Source of the DNA: MFD04580-c1 sp963702995
GTDB taxonomy: Bacteria > Planctomycetota > Phycisphaerae > Tepidisphaerales > Tepidisphaeraceae
Assembly: GCA_963702995.1 (NCBI GenBank)
Contig: OY969783.1
Coordinates: forward strand, 4,340,001 to 4,404,000
Length of the DNA: 64,000 nt
Direction: 5' to 3'
The notes beneath the pieces were generated by a model that worked only from the letters and a program-made list of their open reading frames with translations, had not been told where the DNA came from and did not search any database. Positions 46,401-55,791 of the stretch are shown here, one piece after another; the stretch's first letter is position 1, and each line of letters opens with the position of its first letter. A program made the translations under genes and the position numbers.

Positions 46401-46489
46401 CAGCCACACTCCGTGTGCCGTAGCTCTTTCCGCGGCGACTGTGGGACATTGGGCCAGGCGGCGGACCGCACACGCAGGGTGCCTGCTAC
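46397..46489. repeat. Family B palindromic element, full copy
   Basis: The left arm is GTAGCAGCCACACTCCGTGT plus GCCGTAGC and the right arm CCGCACACGCAGGGTGCCTG plus CTAC. GTAGCAG at the left and CTGCTAC at the right are the outer ends. The left end contains the TAG stop of the metallophosphoesterase gene (46398-46400). It resembles the unit at 18857-18935. Confidence 0.7.
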
Positions 46490-46662
46490 TGCCTGGTACC
46501 GGGCCCCACAGGAAATGATTGCGTCCATCCGTCCCTGAACGATAAACTTCCTTCCGGCGTACCGTTCATGCCGCGGCGCACGTGCCGGCTCCGGCTTGAA
46601 GGGGCCGCCGCCGCCTTGTCGGAACCGCGCTTCCGCACCCTCGACTGGTTGAGGTTCACCGT

Positions 46663-47838
46663 ATGACTGCGATGCCCGCCCCTGCGTCCGCCGTGCCCGG
46701 TTCTCCCGCTTCGCCCGAGGGCGGTCCGTCGATCAACGTCGAAAGCCGGCGGCTGACGCTGCATGACTTCCTTCGAACGGCCGTCAAGATCGGCGGCTCG
46801 GATATCCATCTTCAGGCCGGGTCCATCCCCATGATCCGGGTGGACGGCAAGGCGCGCTTCCTGGATTGCCCCAACCTGGAAGACGACCAGATGAACGAGT
46901 TCGTCCACCAGATGAACACCGAGCCGGACAAGCAGAAGACGCTGGCGGGCAAAGGGGCGGTGGACCTGGCTTACGCCTTGCCGGACAAGACCGCCCGCTT
47001 CCGCGTCAACATTTTTCATAGCCGCGGCCGCTATGCGATCGTCATGCGGCGCATCGTGACTAAGATCCCCAACTTCAGCGACCTCAACCTGCCGGCGCAG
47101 ATCGAAAAGATGGCCGATTACCACCGCGGGATCGTCGTCGTCTCCGGGACGACCGGTTCGGGTAAATCGACCACGCTGGCGGCGATCATCGGCACGATCA
47201 ACAAGACGCGCAACGAGCGGATCATCACTGTCGAAGACCCGATCGAATTTGAGCACCAGAACGCCAAGAGCCTCGTCAGCCAGGTCGAAGTGGGGCAGGA
47301 CAGCGAGAGCTTCGAGTACGCCCTGAAGGCGATGATGCGCCAGGACCCGGATGTCATCCTGATCGGCGAAATCCGCGATACGTTCTCGCTCACCACCGCG
47401 CTGCGGGCGGCCGATACGGGCCACTTGGTCTTCACGACCGTCCACGCGACCAACGCCCCGATGACGGTCGAGCGTCTGGTGTCGCTGTTCGACAACAATC
47501 AGAAGGAGCTCCAGCAGACGCAGCTCGGCTTGAACCTGAATGCGGTGGTCTGCCAGCGCCTGGCCAAGAAGCGAGACGGCAAGGGCCGCGTGCCCGTGAA
47601 CGAGATCATGATGGCCACGCCGCTGGTGCGGAAGTACATCATCGAAGCCGAGTTTGAAAAGCTGAAAGGGACAGTCGGCAACAAAGAGGCCGGCAGCCAG
47701 AGCTTCGACCAGCACCTGACCGAGCTATTCAACAAGCAGCTCATTGATGTCAGCGAAGCCAAGCGCCTCGCGAGCAATGTGGACGCCCTCAACCTCGCCC
47801 TCCGCGGCATCGGGAACAGCGAGACGAGGCTCAAATAG
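46663..47838 (+). CDS. pilT: PilT-type twitching-motility ATPase
   Basis: A 391-residue hexameric ATPase of the type IV pilus retraction family. It has the N-terminal PilT PAS-like domain (SDIHLQAGSIPMIRVDGKAR), Walker A SGTTGSGKSTTLA at about residues 160-172, the Asp box (IITVEDPIEFEH), Walker B DVILIGEIRD, and the His box LVFTTVHATNAP. ATP hydrolysis would drive pilus retraction or, in planctomycetes, related pseudopilus traffic. It stands alone here; the only other pilus-type gene in the window is the prepilin-like one at 60.8 kb. The long Pro/Ala N-terminal tail is extra. Confidence 0.9.
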   Translation: MTAMPAPASAVPGSPASPEGGPSINVESRRLTLHDFLRTAVKIGGSDIHLQAGSIPMIRVDGKARFLDCPNLEDDQMNEFVHQMNTEPDKQKTLAGKGAVDLAYALPDKTARFRVNIFHSRGRYAIVMRRIVTKIPNFSDLNLPAQIEKMADYHRGIVVVSGTTGSGKSTTLAAIIGTINKTRNERIITVEDPIEFEHQNAKSLVSQVEVGQDSESFEYALKAMMRQDPDVILIGEIRDTFSLTTALRAADTGHLVFTTVHATNAPMTVERLVSLFDNNQKELQQTQLGLNLNAVVCQRLAKKRDGKGRVPVNEIMMATPLVRKYIIEAEFEKLKGTVGNKEAGSQSFDQHLTELFNKQLIDVSEAKRLASNVDALNLALRGIGNSETRLK

Positions 47839-48013
47839 AAGGCTGAAGGATGAAGATGAAGGATGAAGTCAAGACAAAGACAGGCATCCTGCAAGTTAGG
47901 CTAGAGGAACGGTAGCCTTCGGTCTGCTCTTCATCCTTCGTCTTCATCCTTCGTCTTCATCCTTCATCCTTAGGTTACCCTCCTTCATCCTTGGGTTCCC
48001 CTCCTTCATCCTT
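47839..48013. repeat. Heptamer-type tandem repeats in inverted arrangement
   Basis: The region starts with GAAGGATGAAG units and ends with CTTCATCCTTCG and CTTCATCCTTGG units. The two halves are reverse complements, so the transcript could fold back. The spacer lies between the convergent PilT and DUF748 genes. No gene is present. Confidence 0.75.
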
Positions 48014-48017
48014 TGAC

Positions 48018-51000
48018 TCAGCTTGGCTTCACCGGCACGACCGTGACCGTTACCTTGCCGGCGGTGGAGTCGGGGTTGAATTTGACCTTCACGTCTTTCA
48101 CGCGCTTGTCGATCCCTTTGATCCCGCTGGACAGGATGATGGCCTTCACGGTGGCGATGCGGTCTTCCGCGATCGCCAGGCAGGCGGCGCGGGTGCGGCG
48201 GTCTTTCTGCCGCTCGGCGCCAGGGCGGAGCAGTTCGTAGAGGTTATCCAGCGCGGTTTCGGTCTGGGCCAGCTCGCGGTCGATCCCTCGCACCCGGGCG
48301 GCCGTCGCCACGCCGGCCTCTGAGCCGGCGCCCAATTCGCCCCGCGCCCGGGCGGCGAGGTCGATCCGCAGGCGCTGCAGGTCGAGCTTTCGCTGGCGGA
48401 GCTGGCTGGCAAGGCCGGCCGCGTCGGCAGGGGTGGGGTTGGCGCGGTACTGCGCGGTCCACATCGTTGCTCCCCAGGTCGTGGGTGATCGTGAAGGTGA
48501 GGGTCGGGTCCTTCGCGGCCTCGATGAGCATCGCCGCCAGCCTGGAGCGCTCGGCCGGCTCGAGGCCTGTCGAGGCGGCCGGGAACGTGAGAACGACCGG
48601 CGGCGTCGGCTTCTTGTCAGGGCCGCTCAACCCGAAGATCGCCCCTACGTCGGCGACCGCCTTTACAGGGGCGCTCGTGATGGCCGTCACCATCACGGAC
48701 CCGACCGCTCCAACGACGTTGTCGAAGATGACCGCTGTCGAGACTTTCCCCTGCTCGATCGGCACATGAAGCGGGATCCGGATCGACCCATCGGCGCCCT
48801 GGACGGCTCCGATCCCGACGTCGAGCGGTGCGGGCAATTTGAACAGCTTTTGGAGGAAGCCGTCGGGCGAATCCTGGAGTAGAAGGTCGGTCGTGATCAG
48901 CGTCGCCTTTGCGTCGATGAAGTCTTTTGAGTTCGCGCGGACATCAATGTTGGTGTCGAAGGTGCCGCCCGAGAGGTCAAGCCCCAACTGCTGGGCCTCT
49001 CCCTTGAGCGACGCCATCTCAAAGCTGCTGACCGAGGCCTTCATCCACCCCTTGATGACCGGCGCGAACGCCAGCTCGCCGGTGGCGCTCACCTGCGAGA
49101 ACAGATCGCGCTCCTCCAGCTCGCGCACGGTCGGCTCGACCTTCTTTGGCCCGAGCAGGCCGCCGATCGCGCCGGCGATGCCTCCGCCTTTTTGTGCTTG
49201 GCGAGCGGCACTTTCCCCGATCCGACCAAGGCGTTAAAGCGGATTTTCTTGTCGCTGTCATACGGCAGAAGCGACGAGGCCCCGCGGGCTTCCACCTCAA
49301 GGGAGTTGATCGGCATCAAGAGCGGCGGCGTGACGGACCGGTCCTCGACCAGCAGGTCCAGCCCGCTGACGGTGAGGTGATCGATGCGGATCTCGTTGCT
49401 CGGGCGGCTCGTCGGCGCCGCTTTCGGCGGCGGCACGACGGCCGCCACCGCTTGTACCGGCGCCGGCTTTGAAGAGGGTTGAGTTGTCGCCGGCTGGGTC
49501 GATGCGGCCTTGGCGACCGGCATCTTGTAGAGCAGCCCGAACGCGCGAACCCCTTCGGCGTCGCGGACGATATGGGCCGCCGGCTTGGTGACGTCCAGGC
49601 TCTTGATCCGCACGTCACCGGTGCCGCCGCGGACGGTCATGCTGTCGAAGTGGACCTCTTCAAGCCCCGCGAGCAGCGGGCCATCCTTGCTTTGTCGGAA
49701 CTCCATCCCCTTCAGGCCCAGCTCCGCTTCCAGCGGCCGATCGAGGTTGAACTCCAGCGGCGAGCGCCGATCGAGCTTCAGGATGTGCAGCTCGATCGAC
49801 CCCTTCGCCGTGCCGTCGGCCATGCCGCTCCCGTCGATATCATCCCGGATCTCGGGGACGAGCGCCGTCAGCCCGTCGCCGTGGATCCCCAAGACCGCCA
49901 GATCAACCAGTAGGCTCGGCTGGCGGCTGAACGGAGTGACTTGCGTGTCGATCGTCACGGTGTCGATTAGCGGTTCAACGCGGCAGGTGAGTTGAAGCTT
50001 TGTCGCCGGCTTGGAGTCGTAGTCTTTCCCAAGCCAGTCGATTCGGTTGAGGTTTCGCAGCCGGAGGTCGGCGATGGAGAGGGGGGCGGAGGTCGGCCGC
50101 GACAGGTCGGTGAAGGTGATTCGCTTCGCGTTGATGTCGAGCTTGTCGAGCGTGACGAGCGGGAAGGTCGTCACCCGCTTGGCGGGGATCCCGGTCACCG
50201 GAGCGGCCGCCGGCTCTGGCGCGGCGGCCGAGGCGACAGCGCCGCCAGGCTGGGTGGTGGCCGCCGTCGCCACGGTCGTCGCGGGTTGGGTGGCCGGTTC
50301 GGTGGCCGGACCGCCCAAGGCGATGCCGAGCAGGCGGATCGAGCCCGATGGCGCCCGTTCGGCCGATGTCTCCAGCCCCTGGACCGAGATCTCTTTCACG
50401 TCGATGGCGTTTTCAGGGTCGATCCGATTCACGACCAGTGCGGCCGCGTCAACTTTGAACAGGGTCGCGCCCTCGGCGCCGTCACGCCAGTCGACCCCGT
50501 TGACGAGAAGGTGGCCCGACAAGCCGCCGGCGGGGTGGGTGCGCAGCTCGGCGTCCAGGTGGCTTTTCAGGCGGCCGTCCTTCAGGGTCACCTCCAGGCC
50601 GGGCGGCAGATAGGCCGCCAGGTTGCCCGCGCGGATCCCGTTGCCGGCGATATCGAGCTTCGCCGTCTGAACCGTCGGCGCGATCTCGACGGGGCCGGTA
50701 ACGATAAATTCGTCCACCGAGCCGGCGACATGCGCTGTTAGTTTCAGGTCCGCCGGCGTCGCCTGGTCCCGCGCGCCGAAGCGGAAATCATTCAGGTCCA
50801 CATCCACGCTCGCTTGGGTGGGGATCGCCGGCGTCATCGAACGGTCGATGAAGTCGAGCGTTGCCCCGGTCACGTGGAGTTGCTTGAGGATGGCGAAGAA
50901 GGCCGGCGCGGCGTGATCGGGGGCGGAGGGTTGCGTCGTCGGCTGGGTTGCCGGAGCGGCCGCCATCGGAGAAGACTGCTGCGGGGGCGCCGCCAGTGCC

Positions 51001-53926
51001 GCCAGCCCGCGCGGCGCTTCCTCGGGGGTTGGCGCGGGGGCGGCGCTTCGAGGCTGACCCTGACGCCGGCGACGATGGCGGCTTTCCCGCCTTCCAGCAG
51101 TTCGGCGCGGATGCGGGGTCGATCGGCCTCGACGCGGTCGATCGAGATCCCGCCGCTGCTCGGCAGCGAGACGCCGCTGATGGCGGCCGAATCGACGGCG
51201 ACAAGTTCGGTGTCGCCGTCGGCAAACCGGAAGTGATCGATCCCGCCCGATGCCGACAGGTCGAACGAGGAGGCCAGCACAGGGTCAGGTGACGGGGGCG
51301 ATGGTTTTGCGGCAAGCTCGGCCTTGGCATGGAGCGTCAGCGTTCCCTTGCGGAAGAGCGGGTCGATACCGGCCGCCGAGAGGTAGGGGCCGATGACGGC
51401 GCCGCCGATGCCGCTCCCCGACACATTGAAGTCCGCGCCGAACTGCCCGGGCCGCGCGTCGAAGGTCCCTTCCACGCTCACTGAATCGGCGATGCCCGGC
51501 GCGACAAATGACGCGGCAAGCTTTCCTGGAGCGCCTTCGACCGGCTTCGCGTTCGGATCGAGGTCGATGACGAGATGGGTCAGATCGGCCGTCGCTTCGC
51601 CCTGTGCTTTGGTGGAAGGCGTGATCGCCAGGTCTTCCAGCAGCAATGACGCTCCGCTCCAGCTCAGGTGGTCAATGACCAGTTTCGGCGGCCTGCCCGC
51701 GCCAACCGGTGTGGCGGCGCGGGCTTGGGCCGGCGCGACGGCGACGGTGGAGGCGGGCTGGGTCGTGGCGGCCGGCCGGCTTTTCTCGCTCTTCTTCTGG
51801 AGCCAGCGGGTCTGGAAGCCAAGCGCCGAGATCTCGCCCGATGCCTCACGCCGGATCACCAGTGACGGGCCGGCGCCCTTGATCTCGCGGATGTGAAGGG
51901 TTGAAAGTGACGGCGTCAGCTCCAGGCCGTCGATCCTGACGCCCTTGAAATCAAAGAGGCTCGTTTCGTCGGTCAGCGTGACGTTGCCAAGGTTGGCGCT
52001 GGCCTTCCAGACGCCGTCGGCGTCCGGGGGCCGGACGACGGCCGCCAAGTCGGCGGTGAAGCGGGCATTTTTGAGTCGCGATTCGATCTTCAGCGCGTCC
52101 AGGTAAGGCTGGATCGTGTCGGCGTTCAGGCCGTGCCCCGCCACCTTCAGCGAAAAGGCTTTTTCCGGCGCCATGGCGCGGAACGCTCCGTGCACTTCGA
52201 CACTTCCGAGCAGCCCTGGCGCATGGGCTCGAATGTCCAGCGGGGAATCGTCGTTCGCCTTGTCGGCGTCGCCAGTCAGGTGACGGAGGGAGAACGAGTC
52301 GAGCACGAACGAGAGCTTGCGTTCGGGCGTGATGCCGGCGTCATCGAAGTGCGCTTCGGCATCCTGGATGGACAGCTCGCCCAGGGACCATTGGAAGGCT
52401 GCCCCGGAACTCGCCACGGCGGCCACCGGGGCGGTGGCGGGGGTGGCCGACGGGGTGACGGGCCTGGCAGGCGCCGTCACGGGTGTCGCCGTCACGGGTG
52501 TCGCCGTCACGGGTGTCGGCGTCGCGGGTGTCGCCGTCGCGGGTGTCGCCGCCGCGGGTGTCGGCGTCGCTGGCGTCGGAGTGGTCGGGGGCGCCGCACC
52601 CAGGTTCATCTCGAAGCCGGCGAGGCTTAAGGCGCCGGCAAGCGTCCGACCGGCATTGGCGCGGGCGCCGCGGATGTCGATGCGGCCGATCCGCACTTCA
52701 CCCGGCGTGATCTTGTCGGCGTCGATGACCAGGGAATTGAGCCCGAGCGCCTCAGCGCCATCGACGACGACGCGCATGCCGTTCAGGTCGAGCCGCGCGG
52801 CCAGGGCGTCGCCGAATTTTGGCCCCGCCGGCGCGGTCGTCAGTGCGACCGTGGGAGCGCTCGTCGGCCTGGAAGCGGGCTCGGTGGTCGCCCCGCCGCG
52901 CGGCGGGCGTGGCGTGCCGGCCGGCCAGACCTGTACGTGCCCGCTCATCCGCATCGCAATCGCCTGGCAGGCGGGGCGGATGTTGAGGGCGGCCAGATAG
53001 CCTTGGGCCTGGAGGGGTTGGAGGCCGCGAACGGTCGCGTTGATATCGGCGTCGAGCGTAGCGCCGGCGGCCAGGCCTTCCCCCTCAACGTGGACCAGGT
53101 CAACGAGGTTGGCGGCCGACATCTCCAGCTCGAAGCGGGTGCGACGGCCTTCGGCGCCGACGTCGGAGACGCGCAGGTCGATCGCCAGCTCCGTCTCCAG
53201 CGGCGGCGTCACCGCGGCGTCTTTAACATGGACGCGGACGTGGGTCAGGCGGAAGGCCTCAAGGGACAGCGGCGGCGTGAGGTCCAGCTTGGATGTCGTG
53301 GTCGAGGTGCTCGGCCTTTCACCGGGCTTGGGTTTGGGGATGGCCGCCTGGGCACGCTCCAGGAGTGGGACGCGGCCGTCCGCCAGCCGCTCGACATTTA
53401 GCCGCGGCGCATCCGCTTCCACGCGGTAGACGTGCAGCTTGCCGATCAGCAGCTCCAGCGGCGAGATGTGAGCGCGGGCATACTCGGTCTGGAGGATCGG
53501 CTCTCCCCCTTCCTTGGGCGTGATGCTCAGCCGCCACAGGCCAGCGTCGGCCCCGAGCAGGCTCAGCTCGAGCCGATCGTACGTGCAGTCGAGGTTGTAG
53601 AAGCCCGCCACCTTGTGAAGCACGTACGGGAACGCGAAGGCGACCGCGACACGCAGGATGACGGCCAGCCCGAACATCACCACCACCGCGACGGTGATGC
53701 GGCGACGCCAGTTGCGCTTCTTCTTTGGCTTGGTAGGCTCTTGCGGCTCGACGGGCGATTGAGGTTCGGTTGACGGATTGTCGGCCGGAGGGGTCGATGC
53801 TGGCGACGTGGCTGGTGCTGGAGCGGCTTCTGACATTACAGCGTCTGGCGGGACGACGGCGGCGGGGTCGCGTGCCGGCCCCGGGGTCGAGTCGGGCGGC
53901 GACGCGTTGGGAGTCTGGTCAGTCAC
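48018..53926 (-). CDS. Giant AsmA-like DUF748 protein (frameshifted three times)
   Basis: A protein of about 1970 residues if its four frames are joined. After a Pro-rich leader it has one membrane helix (ITVAVVVMFGLAVILRVAVA) and a long repeated beta domain with AsmA/DUF748-type segments (FYNLDCTYDRLELSLLGADA, LLIGKLHVYRVEADAPRLNV). It ends in a C-terminal helical region (LASQLRQRKLDLQRLRIDLA). Such proteins bridge inner and outer membrane and are thought to move phospholipids or glycolipids. Frame changes near 51050 (C-run), 49180 (A-run) and 48470 are each fixed by one base. A Thr/Ala/Pro repeat (TPATPTPVTATPVTATPVTA) lies in the middle. The start codon is GTG at 53926, overlapping the TGA of the lipoprotein gene (GTGA). 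Confidence 0.8.
52486..52577. repeat. 15-bp tandem repeat inside the DUF748 gene
   Basis: Six to seven copies of GTCACGGGTGTCGCC-type units on the plus strand encode a low-complexity TPVTA/TPATA linker on the minus strand. It is a slippage-prone linker between folded modules. Confidence 0.75.
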
Positions 53927-55478
53927 GGGGCAACTCCTGCGGGTGCGGGAACGGGCGCGGTCGTGGGCGGTGCGGCCGGGGCGGGGCTTAACGCGCGCTC
54001 AATCGCGTCGCGCCGCGCTTTTGCGGCGCCGAGCGGGTCATACCCTGCCGGCGCCTGGCCGCGGGCGTTTAACCAGTCATATCCGCGAACCCGCGCGGTC
54101 GGGGAAGAATCGGAGAGCGAGTTGAAGTTTTCTTCGAGCAGGAACTGGTCGGCGTCGCCGCGGCGGGGGGCGCGGGTGATCTGCTCGATCGAGGAGGCTT
54201 CGCGCCGGCCTGCCCGGCGCGACTGGCCATGACCGCCGCCAGCTCAGGAGGCAATTGCGACTTGTTCAGCAACTCCATTGACAGGCGGTAGGTCGAGACG
54301 TCGAGGAGCCAGCCGAGCGCGTCGCCCCGCCGCCCCGCCGGGGCGGCCGCCGCGAAATCTTTGCGGGCCTGCTGGGCGAGCAGCGCGATCGTTGGCTCAT
54401 CGGCGACCAGCACCACGTCGGAGCAGACGGGCGCTTTGGCCTGTTCGGCCAGATAGAGCAAAGCCGAGCGCCGGCGGGCGGGTTGGGTGAGCGAATCGAA
54501 GGCGGCGCGGACTTCCGGGCTGTCGATGGCGTCGGAAGCGGCCAACGGCGCCCCTTCGCGCGTCGCGCGGCGCGAGGACATGCCAAACGACGCCGTAGCG
54601 CCGGCCACCGCGGCGCGGTGTTCGGGCGTATTTGACCCCGCCAGGATCTCGACGATCGCCGCGATCGCGTTGACCTTGGAACCGGCGAACTTAAACGGAA
54701 CGACGAACGCGAAGACATCCGCGGCGCCGCCGTGCGGCCGATCGATCAGCGCGATCTCTCGCTGCGGGGTCGCGATGGCGGCGTCCGGCGCGGGGGGCTC
54801 GGGCGCGTCCCCCTTTTCCGAAGCGCGGGGGGTTGGCGGAATGTCTTCGACGATCAAGGCCGCGTCGATCGCTCCCGCGCGGCCCGCTCCCGCGCCCGGC
54901 ATCCGATGGACGTCAACCTCCACCCGACGCCGCCACGAGCGGCCGGTCAATCCATCCTCCAGCACTTTTGGCTCCGCCACTTCAAAGGCGACTGTGGCCC
55001 CTCCCGGAAGCACGCCGCGGTCTGCCAGGATCGTTGCGGCCTGCCCGGTGTCGCCGAGCGGTGACCGGTTGGCGACACCGGGCATCTCGACGACGCGGCT
55101 GCCGGCCGCGAGCCGCGCCGAAGGGAGGACCACTTCGCCTCCGCGCGACGCGGAGATCAGGACCGCTTTGGCCCCGAGCGGGTCGCCGCCGCCGGGCATG
55201 CGTTCCAGGGCGAGGAAGGTGACTCGAACGTCCAGCGCATCGGCCACGTTGATGACGGGGGCGGGCGCGGTGGTCGGCCCGGAGAGGGGCGTGCCCAGGA
55301 AGTGCTCGACCAGCGTGACGGCGGGCGGCGCCGAGAAGGGGGGTGGGGCGGCCGGCGGCTGGCGCGACGCGCACCCGGCGGCCGCCAGCGCGATCAACAA
55401 GCCGCGTGGAGTGAAGGATCGACGGAAGCGCCCGCTTCTGGCCGTGCGTACCCTGCCTATCGCGCAAGACCGATGCAT
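53923..55478 (-). CDS. Exported lipoprotein of unknown function, coupled to DUF748 gene (frameshifted)
   Basis: A protein of about 518 residues with a lipobox (LIALAAAGCASRQPPA). Its body contains INVADALDVRVTFLALERM, VEDGLTGRSWRRRVEVDVHR-like segments and a helical second half (TIALLAQQARKDFAAAAPAG). The final part is in another frame: near 54200 one base change joins VMASRAGQAG to EASSIEQITRAPRRGDADQF, and the frame then runs to a TGA at 53923-53925. That TGA overlaps the GTG start of the giant DUF748 gene (GTGA), so the two are translated together. A shared role in envelope transport is inferred. No family was recognised. Confidence 0.55.
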
Positions 55479-55791
55479 GGGCGCGATCCTATTCCCACCG
55501 GGCTCGTCTGGCAACCGTTCGTTAAACGTTATAATGACGCAAACCGGTGACGACCTATTGGATTGCGGGCAATCGCACCGGTATTCTGGCTGTGCGGCGT
55601 CTGCCGCCGGCGGTCCGGGCGCGGGTTCAACGGCGTTTGAGCCCGGAGGGTATTCCACCACGTACGTTGGCGCGCCTGCTTTGAAGCGTCCCCCGGCGGC
55701 GTCCGCGCATTCCCTTACGACGCACAGAATCTTACGCGAAGCACAAGAATCCACCCAGTCACGGGTTCAACCCCCTTTCGGAGCCGATCCC
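55479..55791. other. Divergent intergenic region with a candidate promoter
   Basis: No gene. It holds a perfect TATAAT at 55530-55535 facing the PVC gene, with a weak -35 (TCTGGC near 55507). The predicted leader of the PVC gene would be about 250 bp. Confidence 0.4.
55507..55535 (+). promoter_or_regulatory. Candidate promoter of the PVC heme-protein gene
   Basis: The -10 hexamer TATAAT is perfect and stands out in this GC-rich DNA; the -35 element TCTGGC is weak. Only the -10 match supports it. Confidence 0.3.

Noticed and set aside
55758..55785. A tRNA-like T-loop (GGTTCAACCCC) before the PVC gene.
   Set aside because: No acceptor stem, anticodon arm or CCA-side pairing surrounds it.
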